Shown: one piece after another, positions 25,620-35,392 of the stretch
Position numbering within the stretch: the first letter of the stretch is position 1
Layout of the letters: the number at the start of each line of letters is the position of its first letter
NCBI GenBank assembly: GCA_945890485.1
Contig: CAMDCN010000007.1
Location: 186,001-250,000 of the forward strand
Direction: 5' to 3'
DNA from: Candidatus Sulfopaludibacter sp. SbA3
Lineage (GTDB): Bacteria > Acidobacteriota > Terriglobia > Bryobacterales > Bryobacteraceae
Length of the DNA: 64,000 nt
The notes under the pieces: generated by a model
What the model saw: the letters and a program-made list of their open reading frames with translations, nothing else
Database searches by the model: none
Told to the model about the DNA's origin: nothing
Program-made: the position numbers and the translations under genes

Positions 25620-26285
25620 ATGACCCTCTCCAGTGTTCTCCCTATCCTCCGGGGTGCTTTATTGGCCTCGGTGTCCCTCATGACGAGCCTCGCGGGCACC
25701 ATCTCATTGGACTTCGGCGCGAATGACGGCGGATTCACCGGTACCGCCCGGTGGAGCTACGGCAGCAACGTATGGCGGCTTGCCGGGGCAGACAATCAGG
25801 ACGACCGGCTGACCAGCCCCACGTTTCAAGCCAGCGGCGGGGAGGTGGTTTTGCAGTTTGTACACACTCGCAACTTTGAAGGCACCTTCGATGGCGGAGC
25901 GGTGGAATTGAGCGTAAACGGATCTGCGTTCTCGTACATTCCGAACGCGAGTTTTACGCTGAACGGATACAACGGCACCACAACTAGCAACGCGGCTTTT
26001 CCCAACGGAACGCAAGTCTTCAATGGCAATCTGTCTAACCCGCTAACTTCCATCGTGTCACTCGGGACCCTCGCCGACACCGATTCCTACGCCTTTCGTT
26101 TTCGTGCGGGCTCTGATCCGTCAGTTACAATATCCGGGACGAACGCCTGGTCGATCAGCAGCGTGGACTTGACCAACACCGCCACGACAGGCGGCAGCGA
26201 CATTCCGGAACCCTCCACCGCCGCACTCCTTGCCCTCGGCGGCTTGGGCCTCGCCGCCTATCGTGTTCGCCGCCGCCGGGCATAA
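25620..26285 (+). CDS. PEP-CTERM sorted secreted protein
   Basis: This 221-residue protein has a signal peptide (about 1-25), a beta-rich body of unknown fold with Asn/Gly/Thr-rich sequence, and the C-terminal sorting tag IPEPSTAALLALGGLGLAAY followed by VRRRR. The PEP motif, membrane helix and Arg tail are recognised by exosortase for anchoring or release at the cell surface, typically in strains that make exopolysaccharide. No exosortase gene lies in this window. Confidence 0.88.
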   Translation: MTLSSVLPILRGALLASVSLMTSLAGTISLDFGANDGGFTGTARWSYGSNVWRLAGADNQDDRLTSPTFQASGGEVVLQFVHTRNFEGTFDGGAVELSVNGSAFSYIPNASFTLNGYNGTTTSNAAFPNGTQVFNGNLSNPLTSIVSLGTLADTDSYAFRFRAGSDPSVTISGTNAWSISSVDLTNTATTGGSDIPEPSTAALLALGGLGLAAYRVRRRRA

Positions 26286-26541
26286 AAGAGCGCCCCTTTC
26301 TCGATCGTGACCACCAGCAGACCGGCGGCTCACTCCCGCAAATAGCGCATTAGACCAGGGACTCGTGGCTTTCCTTATGGCTGCTCGTCCCGAGTTCGGG
26401 TACACGGTTTGTACCTTCGTAGCGGCGGGCAGCCGATTAGGACAGCCCGCCTCTTCCGCCACCAGTCCCTGACAACGGACATTCACAGGTTCTCGGAATC
26501 GGACGATAAGCCCAGGAGCGGCCTATACGAACCAGCTCCCT

Positions 26542-29500
26542 GTGTCCGAACCCGTCATCCCCATCTTCCGGCGCACTCTCCCTTCGTTCAAAACCCTGGT
26601 CGTCGGCCGTCTCCTCGCGCTTACGCTTCTCTCTGTCCTCGCCGTCGCCATCTTCGGCGGCCGGTTCCTCGCTCACCAGATCCGTCAGGACTCCCAAGAA
26701 CATCTCCTCGAATCCGCCCGGAGGGTTCGCGACGGGCTTGCCGCCCATCTCCAACTCCACGAAGCCGCCCTCACCCATCTCGCCGCCTCCGCCCGCATCC
26801 CCGCTGGACAGCCGCTGACCCCTGTCGTCGCCGCGGCGTGGCTCGAGAATACGAGCAAGGTCTATCCCGGCTTCCTCACCCTCCTTGTCACCAACGCCGA
26901 CGGCCGCATCGTTCGAGCGATGCGCCGAAACGAACCCAGCTTCACTCCGGCCCCCGGCGATCGGCTTTCCGTGCAGGACCGCTCCTACTTCGCCGAGCCC
27001 AAACGAACCGGCGAGCCCTTCGTCTCCGGTGTCTTTCAGGGCCGCGGGCTCGGCCAGGACCCCATCGTCGCCATTAGCATCCCGCTGCTCGATGCACGCA
27101 GCCGGTTTGCCGGGGTAGTGGAAGGTTCCATCGACCTCACCCGGATGCCTTTGACTCTCGAAGAGGTTCACCATCTGCCTCTCGTCATCGTCTATGACGG
27201 CGCCCGCTCCGTGGTCTACTCCACCCGGCCACAACTCCATCCCCCGTTGCGACCATGGGTGCCCAGCCCGGCTGAAAGCGCAGCCGAGGCGGGCGCCGCG
27301 TTCACGTTTCGGGACGCCGCCCAGCGCGACAGCCCCCAACTTGCCGTCCGCCTTCCCTTACCTCGTGCTGGTTGGCAGGTGGTCTCCTCCCTCGCGGTCG
27401 AAGTCGCGGAATCTGACCTATACGAGTTCTATCTACTCGCCGGGTTGACTCTCCTCGTCGTCAGCGCCCTTTCCTGGTGGGTTGCCCAACGCATGGCTGC
27501 GGCCATGGCCAACCCCATCGCCGCGCTGGCAAGGGAGATACACGCGTTTGACCTCGAAACACCGTTTGCTCCCCCGGGATCGCACAAATACCCCGCGCGA
27601 GAGGTCGCGCAAATCGACTCTGAATTCCGCCGCCTCGGCCATCGCCTGCGCCTGTCTCATAGCCAGCTTCGCGCCGCGATGAACGACCTCGATCGCAAAG
27701 TGACGGAGCGCACGGCCCAATTGGCCGACTCCGAGGCCCGGTATCGCCAAGTGGTGGAGCACGCCACCGACATCATCTATCGCACCGGCCCCACCGGCGC
27801 GCTCACCTTTCATAACGAGGCCTTTGCCCATCTCGCCGGCCCCGTGCCGCTTGGTTCCAACATCCTGTCCCTTCTCGATCCGGCCCACCGTCGCGCCGTT
27901 CGCGCGGCCGCGGTTCGGCAAGTACGAAGCCGTATCCCGGTCATGGCCATGGAATTTGCTTTCCGGCTTCCTGGCGGCGAGCTGTGCTGGATCGGCCAGA
28001 GCAGCCAACTGCTGCTCACTGGCGATGGCCGTGTGGCAGGCTTTCAGGCGATCGCCCGCGACATCACGGAGCAGCGCCGCGCCAAGCTCGCGCAAAGGGA
28101 AGCCGAGGAGCGGTATGCGCTCGCCGTCCGGGGTAGCAACAGCGGCATCTGGGATTGGGACCTTCGCACCGGAAAGGTCTACTATTCACTCCGCTGGCTC
28201 GAGATGTTCGGCCTCTCCCCCGCCAGTCCCTGTGAGGCCGTCGAGTGCTGGCTCAGTCGCGTACACCCCGCTGACGCCCGCTCCCTGCGCGCCGAACTCG
28301 ATCAGTTCTTCTCGAATGGCCGTGCGGAGCTCTTTGAGTCCGAGCATCGCATCCAACACGCCGATGGTACCTGGCGCTGGGTGCTGGTCAGCGGCGCAGC
28401 CGTTCGCGGCGCTGCCGGCCGTGCCCTCCGCATCGCTGGTTCCACCTCCGATATCACCGCCGGCAAACTGGTTGACCCGCTGACGGGTCTATCGAATCGC
28501 CTGGCGGTTCTCGAGCGGCTCGAACAGCTCCTGGCCCGCCAGCACGAGAATCCAAGCCGTGCTTTCGCCCTCCTCTTCATGGACCTCGACCGCTTCAAGC
28601 TCATCAACGATAGCCTGGGCCACGTCAAGGGCGACCACCTTCTACTGGGCGTCTCCCGCCGCCTCCTCTCCGCGCTCGACCAAGTCGATGGCGCCGTCGG
28701 ATTTGTCGGCCGCCTCGGCGGTGATGAGTTCGTGATCGTTCTCGATGAGGCCCTCGAAGGCAAAACCGCCATGGCCGTCGCCCAAGCTATCCAACGAGAG
28801 ATGGAGGCGCCCCTTCACCTCGACGGCACTCTCCTCTTTGCGTCGACCAGCATCGGAATCGCCATCAGCGATCCCCACCTCGCCAGCGCCGAGGACCTCC
28901 TTCGCAACGCCGATACGGCGATGTATCAGGCCAAGGCGGATGGCCGCGGCAAGTTTCGGCTTTTCGATTCGAGCATGCATGCCCGCGCCGTTGCCCGCCT
29001 CGCACTCGAAACAGACCTGCGCCGGGCTCTCGACAACGAAGAGTTCCTGCTCCACTATCAAGCGCAAGTTGACCTCCGTACTGGCCGGCTGGCTGGGTTC
29101 GAAGCGCTCGTCCGATGGCAACACCCCACCCGCGGCTTGCTCCACCCAGCCGAATTCATTCGCGCAGCCGAAGAGAATGGGCTCATTCTGCCCCTCGGCC
29201 GATGGGTGCTCGCACAGGGGTGTCGTCAACTCGCCGCCTGGGAGGCGCGCTTTCCCGCCGGCCAGAACCTATCCATCAGCATCAATCTCTCGGCTCTGCA
29301 GTTCGCCGATCCCAAGCTTGCCACCCTGATCGCCGCCATTCTGGCTGAAACCGGCCTCGTTCCGGCCCGCGTGCATCTCGAAGTCACGGAGAGCATGCTC
29401 GCCGACGACCCAGCCGTCGCCCACTACATCCTCAACGAGCTCTCTGCCATGGGAGTCGCCCTCGAAGTCGATGACTTCGGCACCGGATACTCCTGCCTCA

Positions 29501-29895
29501 GCCAGTTGCATCAGATGCCGTTCGATACTCTCAAGGTAGATCGCAGCTTCGTGCAGGCGATGGACCAGCACCTCGACCCGCAGCAGGATGGCCGCAAGAT
29601 TGTCGAGTCCATCGTCAACCTCTCTGGCAATCTGGGCATCAGCGTGATTGCGGAGGGCATTGAAACCGAAGAACATTGGACACAGCTCGCCCGCCTCGGC
29701 TGCGACTTTGGCCAAGGCTACTATTTCTCCCGGCCGATCGATGCCGAAGCCGCCCTTCGCCTCGTCCAGTTCCGCACTGGTCAACCGTGGCCGCTCCCTG
29801 AGTCGCTCCGGTCTCATGCCCCCGGACTCGTTCATCTCCACCGTACCCTACGAAACTCGAAACCCGCTCGACGCCCGGCGCAGCCCGTGATATAG
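26542..29895 (+). CDS. Membrane GGDEF-EAL protein with extracytoplasmic sensor and PAS domains
   Basis: This 1117-residue c-di-GMP protein (GTG start) has a membrane segment (about 15-45), an extracytoplasmic dCache-like sensor domain (45-290), a second membrane segment (about 300-320), a HAMP-like helix, two PAS regions (about 400-640), a GGDEF domain with intact GGDEF at about 726-730 and an EAL domain starting with FEALVRW (EAL about 854-856). EAL metal motifs are visible (NLSALQF, EVTESML, DDFGTGYS, KVDRSF, ESIVNLS). Both synthesis and breakdown of c-di-GMP are therefore possible. The ligand sensed outside the cell is unknown. Confidence 0.94.
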   Translation: MSEPVIPIFRRTLPSFKTLVVGRLLALTLLSVLAVAIFGGRFLAHQIRQDSQEHLLESARRVRDGLAAHLQLHEAALTHLAASARIPAGQPLTPVVAAAWLENTSKVYPGFLTLLVTNADGRIVRAMRRNEPSFTPAPGDRLSVQDRSYFAEPKRTGEPFVSGVFQGRGLGQDPIVAISIPLLDARSRFAGVVEGSIDLTRMPLTLEEVHHLPLVIVYDGARSVVYSTRPQLHPPLRPWVPSPAESAAEAGAAFTFRDAAQRDSPQLAVRLPLPRAGWQVVSSLAVEVAESDLYEFYLLAGLTLLVVSALSWWVAQRMAAAMANPIAALAREIHAFDLETPFAPPGSHKYPAREVAQIDSEFRRLGHRLRLSHSQLRAAMNDLDRKVTERTAQLADSEARYRQVVEHATDIIYRTGPTGALTFHNEAFAHLAGPVPLGSNILSLLDPAHRRAVRAAAVRQVRSRIPVMAMEFAFRLPGGELCWIGQSSQLLLTGDGRVAGFQAIARDITEQRRAKLAQREAEERYALAVRGSNSGIWDWDLRTGKVYYSLRWLEMFGLSPASPCEAVECWLSRVHPADARSLRAELDQFFSNGRAELFESEHRIQHADGTWRWVLVSGAAVRGAAGRALRIAGSTSDITAGKLVDPLTGLSNRLAVLERLEQLLARQHENPSRAFALLFMDLDRFKLINDSLGHVKGDHLLLGVSRRLLSALDQVDGAVGFVGRLGGDEFVIVLDEALEGKTAMAVAQAIQREMEAPLHLDGTLLFASTSIGIAISDPHLASAEDLLRNADTAMYQAKADGRGKFRLFDSSMHARAVARLALETDLRRALDNEEFLLHYQAQVDLRTGRLAGFEALVRWQHPTRGLLHPAEFIRAAEENGLILPLGRWVLAQGCRQLAAWEARFPAGQNLSISINLSALQFADPKLATLIAAILAETGLVPARVHLEVTESMLADDPAVAHYILNELSAMGVALEVDDFGTGYSCLSQLHQMPFDTLKVDRSFVQAMDQHLDPQQDGRKIVESIVNLSGNLGISVIAEGIETEEHWTQLARLGCDFGQGYYFSRPIDAEAALRLVQFRTGQPWPLPESLRSHAPGLVHLHRTLRNSKPARRPAQPVI

Positions 29896-29904
29896 TCCCG
29901 CCAG

Positions 29905-29930
29905 CCTGAGCTCCGCCCGACGGGCTCAGG
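29905..29930. promoter_or_regulatory. Inverted repeat upstream of cytochrome-ankyrin gene
   Basis: CCTGAGC (29905-29911) and GCTCAGG (29924-29930) form a 7-bp inverted repeat with a 12-nt loop, between the GGDEF-EAL stop and the next start. No T-run follows, so it could be a weak terminator, an operator or an mRNA hairpin. A GGAGGT ribosome binding site begins three bases later. Confidence 0.35.
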
Positions 29931-29943
29931 ATGGAGGTGCCCC

Positions 29944-32190
29944 GTGCGCACATCGCTCTTTTGCTTGCTGGCGTCGCTACCCTTGGCTGCCCAGACCGCT
30001 CTTCCGCCACCCGCCACCGTGAAGGTCGACTTCATCCGCGACGTGGAACCCCTTCTCACGCAGAAATGCCACTCCTGCCATGGTCCGGAAGTCCAGCAGT
30101 CCGGCCTCCGCCTCGACCGGCGCCAAAACGCCATGCGCGGAGGCGACTACGGCCCCGTGATTGTCCCCGGCAAGAGCGCCGACAGCAAGCTCATTCGCCG
30201 CCTCGTCAGCGGGGACGGTGGCATGGTGATGCCCCCCACGGAAGCCCTTTCCCGCGACGAAATCGGCTTGCTCCGCGCCTGGATCGATCAGGGCGCCGAC
30301 TTCCGTCTCCAAGTCAAAGACGAAGCCCCGGCCAAGCCCGTCGATCCCAAACTCCACGCTCTGATCACTGCCGTTCGCGCGGACGACCAGCCCGCAGTGA
30401 AACAGCTGCTTGCGGCCTCCCCGGAGCTACTCAACGCAAAGGACGCCGCTGGCGCTACGCCACTCCATCACGCTGCCGGTTTCGCCTCCCTCGCGACGAT
30501 GCAGTTTCTGCTCGATCAGGGCGCCGACTGCAACCTGACGAACCGTCGCAAATCGACGCCCCTCTTCTGGGCGATCCACGACGAAGCCAAGGTCCGCCTC
30601 CTTCTCGCCCGCGGTGCGCAGGTCAATCATAAGCAAGCCGAAGGCCGCACGCCGCTCTTTCAAGCCGCCGGCTTGGGGAATGCGACGGCCATCGTCCGCC
30701 TACTTCTCGATAGCGGCGCCGATCCCGGCGCGACTACCGCGAACGGTCAAACCCCTCTCCACATGGCCGCCCTGCGGGGGAACCGCGCCAGCCTGAAGCT
30801 GCTTCTGGCCAGGAAAGTGAACGTCAATGCCCGCGCCGGGAATGGCGCCACCGCCCTGATGGGAGCCTCCAGCAGCGGTGACTCCATCGCCGTCCAAATC
30901 CTCCTGGCCGCCGGAGCCGATCCCAATCTCCTCACGAAGAAGAAGGATTCCGCCCTCGGCGATGCCGCCACTTCCGGCGTCGAAGCCTCCGTCCGACTTC
31001 TTCTTGATCACGGCGCGAAGGTCAATGTGCAGGATGATCGGGGCTACTCCCCGCTGATGTACGCCGCCGCATCCGATACCCAACCCGCCGCGGTCGTAAA
31101 GCTCCTCCTCGACAAAGGGGCTGACCCCTCGCTGACCGGGGAAGGGGAAACTGCCCGCACGCTTGCCGCCAAGCGCGGCGATACGGAAGTCGCCCGCCTC
31201 CTCGGCGTCCCCGAAGCGGACCGCCTGCGCGGCGGTGTCGCTCTCGTTGCCACTCGCGAACGTCCGCACTCTATCCCGGTCGCCGTGGAGAAGGCTACGG
31301 CGCTGCTCGAACAGCAGAGCCATAACTTCATTCGCATCGGCGGGTGCAACTCCTGCCATGCGCAGGACCTCACCTCCGCTGCTGCCGCGTTAGCCCGCGA
31401 GCGCGGACTCGCCGCGCCCAAACTCGTCGCCCAACTTCCCGAATCCATGCGCGGTCTGGAACCGGAACGCGTGATGGATTTCGGCGCCGTCGGCGTCGGC
31501 AGCGCCGCTTGGGAGCTTTTCGATTTCGGCGCCAATCGTGTTCCGTCCACTCCCTATACGGACGCCATTGTTCACTACATCCAGGTGATGCAGACTCCCG
31601 AGGGCCACTGGCGTACGCCGCAAAGCCGTCGCCCGCCGATGAGCTCCGGGGAGTACCAAACCGCGGCCCTCGCCATCTACTCACTGGCGAACTACTCGAC
31701 GTCAGCGCAGAAGGTTGCTTCGGAGCAGGCGATCTTGCGCGCCGCCGCGTGGCTCGAACAGGCACAGCCCACCAACACGCAGGATCGGGCCTTCCAAGTG
31801 CTGGGCCTCGCCTGGGCCAAGGCCAACGCCACCGCGATCGGTCGCAGCGCCAAGACCCTGGCGGCCTCCCAACGGGCCGACGGCGGCTGGAGCCAACTCC
31901 CCAGTATGGGTTCTGACGCCTACGCGACCGGGCAAGCTCTGTACGCCCTAACCGCCGCGGGCAAGGTGCCGACGACGGATCCACGCTATCAGAAGGGCAT
32001 TTCCTATCTCCTTCGCACGCAGGCCGAGGATGGCTCCTGGCACGTCCAAACCCGTTCCATCTGGATCCAACCGTACTTTGAAAGCGGCTTTCCCTACGCT
32101 CACGATCAGTGGATCTCGGTCGCCGGCACCGCGTGGGCTTCGATGGCGCTCTCGGTAGCTCATGGACCGCAAACCATAAGCCGCCGCTAG
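29944..32190 (+). CDS. Cytochrome c - ankyrin repeat - toroid fusion protein
   Basis: This 748-residue exported protein (GTG start after GGAGGTGCC; signal LLASLPLAAQ) begins with a planctomycete-type cytochrome c domain, with CHSCH at 42-46 and GKSADSKLIRRLVSGDGG. About eight ankyrin repeats follow (roughly 135-430; e.g. GATPLHHAAGFAS, GQTPLHMAALRGN). A second heme motif CNSCH lies near 463. The end (490-740) has repeats such as GEYQTAALAIYSLANY and ADGGWSQLPSMGSDAYATGQ, typical of the squalene-cyclase/prenyltransferase toroid fold. It may be a periplasmic electron carrier linked to substrate binding. Its stop overlaps the convergent globin stop by 3 bases (CTAG). Confidence 0.88.
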   Translation: MRTSLFCLLASLPLAAQTALPPPATVKVDFIRDVEPLLTQKCHSCHGPEVQQSGLRLDRRQNAMRGGDYGPVIVPGKSADSKLIRRLVSGDGGMVMPPTEALSRDEIGLLRAWIDQGADFRLQVKDEAPAKPVDPKLHALITAVRADDQPAVKQLLAASPELLNAKDAAGATPLHHAAGFASLATMQFLLDQGADCNLTNRRKSTPLFWAIHDEAKVRLLLARGAQVNHKQAEGRTPLFQAAGLGNATAIVRLLLDSGADPGATTANGQTPLHMAALRGNRASLKLLLARKVNVNARAGNGATALMGASSSGDSIAVQILLAAGADPNLLTKKKDSALGDAATSGVEASVRLLLDHGAKVNVQDDRGYSPLMYAAASDTQPAAVVKLLLDKGADPSLTGEGETARTLAAKRGDTEVARLLGVPEADRLRGGVALVATRERPHSIPVAVEKATALLEQQSHNFIRIGGCNSCHAQDLTSAAAALARERGLAAPKLVAQLPESMRGLEPERVMDFGAVGVGSAAWELFDFGANRVPSTPYTDAIVHYIQVMQTPEGHWRTPQSRRPPMSSGEYQTAALAIYSLANYSTSAQKVASEQAILRAAAWLEQAQPTNTQDRAFQVLGLAWAKANATAIGRSAKTLAASQRADGGWSQLPSMGSDAYATGQALYALTAAGKVPTTDPRYQKGISYLLRTQAEDGSWHVQTRSIWIQPYFESGFPYAHDQWISVAGTAWASMALSVAHGPQTISRR

Positions 32191-32618
32191 GTTCGCAATA
32201 CCGGGGGTGGCACCATCGCCGCCCCCTCTTTCATCGCGGCGCTCACCTGCCCAAGCACCGCCCGCCACGCCCCACGGGCCTCGGCATCGAAGTTGGCCTC
32301 CAGCGCCTGGCCCAGAGCCCATAGCAGCGCTTCCTCCACCACGTCATAGTGCCGGTCTGTCACCCCATACCCCGCATGGCGCTGCCCCATCGCCTGCAAC
32401 ACCGGGGTCATCGACTCCGCCCGGTCCAGATTCTCCACCACCGCCGCCAACATCTCCATCAGCTTCCGTCCCTGCGCCGCGATGTCACCCCGAAACATCG
32501 ACCGCAACCCGGGCTCCCGCTCAAAGAGCCGTCCATAGAACAGCAGTGCCAATGCCTCCGCTACGTCCCCAACACTGCGGAAACTCTCCCGAACTACCTG
32601 CTTCTCTCGCCTGGTCAT
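32187..32618 (-). CDS. Bacterial globin
   Basis: This 143-residue single-domain globin is of the bacterial haemoglobin type, with FYGRLFEREPGLRSMF in helices B-C, and proximal His81 in GQRHAGYGV. The E-helix distal region includes RKLMEMLAAVVENL. It has no reductase domain. Such proteins bind O2 or NO. Its start codon overlaps the stop of the Ser/Thr kinase gene by ATGA, so it is the last gene of a sigma-kinase-globin operon and may supply a gas-sensing or NO-protection function to it (inference). Confidence 0.88.
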   Translation of the reverse strand: MTRREKQVVRESFRSVGDVAEALALLFYGRLFEREPGLRSMFRGDIAAQGRKLMEMLAAVVENLDRAESMTPVLQAMGQRHAGYGVTDRHYDVVEEALLWALGQALEANFDAEARGAWRAVLGQVSAAMKEGAAMVPPPVLRT

Positions 32619-35392
32619 TTCACCCCCTCCAAAATTTTTGCCACCTCGCTCACGTCGCGCCGGTGCGCGCTGTTAAACACCGGATTACTCGCTTGTGCCC
32701 GATACTCTTCCAGGCTTCTCGCTAACCAGCGCCGTGCCTGCGCGGCGTCGGCGGGCTGCCTCTCCGCCGAACGCGCCAATTGCGCATACACCCTGCCCGT
32801 CGCCGCGAGTCCCCGGGCCACGAAAAGCCTTCGTGATGCCTGAGGACGTCCGAGCGTCACCGGGCTCGAAGGATCCGTCAAGGCCAACACACGGCGTGCC
32901 AAGGCTACCGCCTCTACGCGCCCGCCTCGCCTCGCCAGAACCTCCCCGAGCTTCTGATAAAGAAGCACCCCGGTTGTCGAGGTGAGACTTCCTCCGGTGG
33001 CCAGAATGGGTTCCGCGATTTTCAAGCCCGCCCGGTAGGCCTGAGCCGCATTCTCGTCCTCTTCCAGGATCTGGTAGGCGTCGCCGAGAAAGTTATAGTT
33101 GGCCGCCATGGCGGTGCGCACATCCAGATTCCGGGGGTCAAGGCGGGCGACCTCCTGCTGCAACTCCAAAGCCTGCTGGAGTATCTGGACCCGTTCTCGA
33201 GCCCGCCCATCGGGCACGAGTGCGGCCACGCGGGTCAGCGCGATCCCATAGTCGCCCCGGGCTCGCTGATCCGATGGGTCCGCTTCATGTACCTTGCGCG
33301 CCACGTCCCGCATCTTTCCGTACGCCTCCGCTGCCCGCGCTGTGTCTCCCAGGTTCGGCAGGTTCGGATTCCCCAGCACATCACCCATATGTGAGTAAGC
33401 GAACATCAGTTCCCGCTGATAGGTGACGTTCGCGTGGTCCAGCGCCACTAGCTTCTCGCGAACCGCCGCCGCTTTGCGGTGGCCGTCCAGCGCCTGTTCC
33501 ATGCGGCCCATGCGGGCATCGGAGAGCGCAACTCCCGCGTATGCCGTAGCCAGCGAGCTCTGCAGCGTCTGATTGCCGGGGTCAGCCGCTACCAGCGGCT
33601 CATACAGTTCCTGGGCCCGCACATAGCTCCGCCGCGCCGCGGGAAGGTCCCCGGCCCGGTGCAATCCTCGTCCCAAAGCCGTATGAGCGTGCGCCAGGTG
33701 CATCAGCAGTCCACTGTCTTCTGGCGACCTCTGCCGCACTTCTTCGGCAATCTGCTCGGCCTTGCGATAGGTTGCCACCGCTTCCTTTGGGTCCTTCGTG
33801 TATTCGAGCACCGCCCCCATCGCTAAATGGAGGCTCAGGATTTGGCTGAGCGCCTTCTCCTGCGCCGGATCCCTGGTTAACACGGCTTCGAGCAGCGCCA
33901 ACGCCTTTCGGTAGCTCGCCATCGCGCTGGTGGTGTCGCCCAAATTCGCCCCCATCACGGCCCCCTGCACATCGCCAATCCGCCGGTAGGCCGCGGCCAG
34001 CTCCAACTGCAGCCCCACGTCGCCGCTTGCGTTCCGGGACAGATTGTCCAAGTAACTCAAGCCGGTCTGCACGATCAACTGCCGAGCCCTTGTCGAACCC
34101 GGCAAATCGCGCACCACGTCGTAAACGTCGAAAACGAAGGTGTTCGACAACTGGCGGACCAGTTGTAGGTTCTCATTGGCAATCCGGGCTGACCGCATGG
34201 AGACCAGCACCCCCGCCAACAGGGTTAGTAGCACCAGAGCGCCGGACACCACCAGGCCATGCCGTCGCCGCACGAATTTACCCGTCCGGTAAGCCAGCGT
34301 ATCCGGCCGCGCCTTTACCGGTTGGTGGGCCAGGTGCCGCCGGATATCGGCGGCGAACTGCTCAATCGTCTCGTAGCGCCGGCAAGGATCCTTCTGCAGC
34401 GCCAACAAGAGTATGTTGTCCAGATCTCCCTGCAACTGACGGCTTAGCACCCGGCTTTCACAGACGGAGCTCGGCTTCTGAATTTCCTCTTCACAAATGC
34501 CATGCTCGATTCCCCGGAGCGTGTACTCGGCGATCTTGTGCGGCCTAACGCCGGTCAGGAGTTCGTACAAGACCGCCGCCAAGGAATAGACATCAGACAC
34601 AATCGTCGTCGCCTCGCCGCGAACCTGCTCCGGACTCGAGTAGTCCGGCGTCAATGGCGTCGGTCCGAATTCCGCTGTCTCGTCGCCCGCCACTGGCTGC
34701 GTTTGCAGTAACTTGCAGATGCCGAAATCGAGCAGCTTCACTGCGCCGGTTCGATCCACCAGAATATTGCCCGGCTTCAGATCCCGATGCACCACGAACT
34801 GCCGATGGGCGTAGTCCACTGCTTTACACACATCCAGAAACAGTTCCAGCCGACGCCCGGTGCTTAGCTCGTGCTGCCGGCAGTAGTCCGTGATCTTCTC
34901 CCCCTCAATGAACTCCATGACGATGTAGGGCTCGCCCTCAGCCGTAGTGCCACCGTCCAGGAGCCGCGCGATGTTGGGGTGCTGCAACCGGGCCAAGGTC
35001 TGCCGTTCCCGGTAGAACCGGTTCAGGATGATTCCCGTATCCATCCCGCGGCGGACCAGCTTGATCGCTACTTTCGTCTGGTACTCATCGTCGTCCCGTT
35101 CGCCCAAGTAGACCGTGCCCATGCCGCCCCGTCCCAACTCCCGGACCAATCGGTACGGTCCCGCGCGCTCCGGCGTGTCGGCTCTGAGCAGGGACTTAAA
35201 GGCAGGCTCAATTTTGCCTTCGAGAATTCTTCCCGCGCCATCAGCATCACTCCCTAACAGAGACTCCACTTCCGCAAACATTTCGGTGTCATCCCCGCAC
35301 ACCTGGCGGAGCCACCCCCGGCGCTCCCCAGCCGGCAACTCCAACGCTTCGTGAAACAACTCGCCCGCCTTCTCCCAGCGGGCCGGAGTCAT
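32615..35392 (-). CDS. Ser/Thr protein kinase with membrane helix and TPR domain
   Basis: This 925-residue protein has an N-terminal helical region (1-75, EVESLLGSD), then a Hanks-type kinase domain (80-345): GRGGMGTVYLG loop, catalytic Lys111, VHRDLKPGNIL (HRD 202-204), DFG at 222-224, TPDYSSPEQ activation segment. One membrane helix (about 385-405, GLVVSGALVLLTLLAGVLV) precedes an external domain of about 500 residues with TPR-like repeats. The ATG at 35392 overlaps the sigma-factor stop (ATGA), and its own stop overlaps the globin start likewise. Kinases with this layout beside ECF-type sigma factors are frequent in Acidobacteriota; the kinase may control the sigma factor's activity. Confidence 0.93.
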   Translation of the reverse strand: MTPARWEKAGELFHEALELPAGERRGWLRQVCGDDTEMFAEVESLLGSDADGAGRILEGKIEPAFKSLLRADTPERAGPYRLVRELGRGGMGTVYLGERDDDEYQTKVAIKLVRRGMDTGIILNRFYRERQTLARLQHPNIARLLDGGTTAEGEPYIVMEFIEGEKITDYCRQHELSTGRRLELFLDVCKAVDYAHRQFVVHRDLKPGNILVDRTGAVKLLDFGICKLLQTQPVAGDETAEFGPTPLTPDYSSPEQVRGEATTIVSDVYSLAAVLYELLTGVRPHKIAEYTLRGIEHGICEEEIQKPSSVCESRVLSRQLQGDLDNILLLALQKDPCRRYETIEQFAADIRRHLAHQPVKARPDTLAYRTGKFVRRRHGLVVSGALVLLTLLAGVLVSMRSARIANENLQLVRQLSNTFVFDVYDVVRDLPGSTRARQLIVQTGLSYLDNLSRNASGDVGLQLELAAAYRRIGDVQGAVMGANLGDTTSAMASYRKALALLEAVLTRDPAQEKALSQILSLHLAMGAVLEYTKDPKEAVATYRKAEQIAEEVRQRSPEDSGLLMHLAHAHTALGRGLHRAGDLPAARRSYVRAQELYEPLVAADPGNQTLQSSLATAYAGVALSDARMGRMEQALDGHRKAAAVREKLVALDHANVTYQRELMFAYSHMGDVLGNPNLPNLGDTARAAEAYGKMRDVARKVHEADPSDQRARGDYGIALTRVAALVPDGRARERVQILQQALELQQEVARLDPRNLDVRTAMAANYNFLGDAYQILEEDENAAQAYRAGLKIAEPILATGGSLTSTTGVLLYQKLGEVLARRGGRVEAVALARRVLALTDPSSPVTLGRPQASRRLFVARGLAATGRVYAQLARSAERQPADAAQARRWLARSLEEYRAQASNPVFNSAHRRDVSEVAKILEGVK

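Noticed and set aside
26286-26541. Possible c-di-GMP riboswitch before the GGDEF-EAL gene
   Set aside because: I compared the region with the GEMM consensus by eye and could not find the conserved core blocks.
29905-29930. Inverted repeat as a rho-independent terminator
   Set aside because: No T-tract follows and the loop is long, so it is kept only as a possible operator or hairpin.
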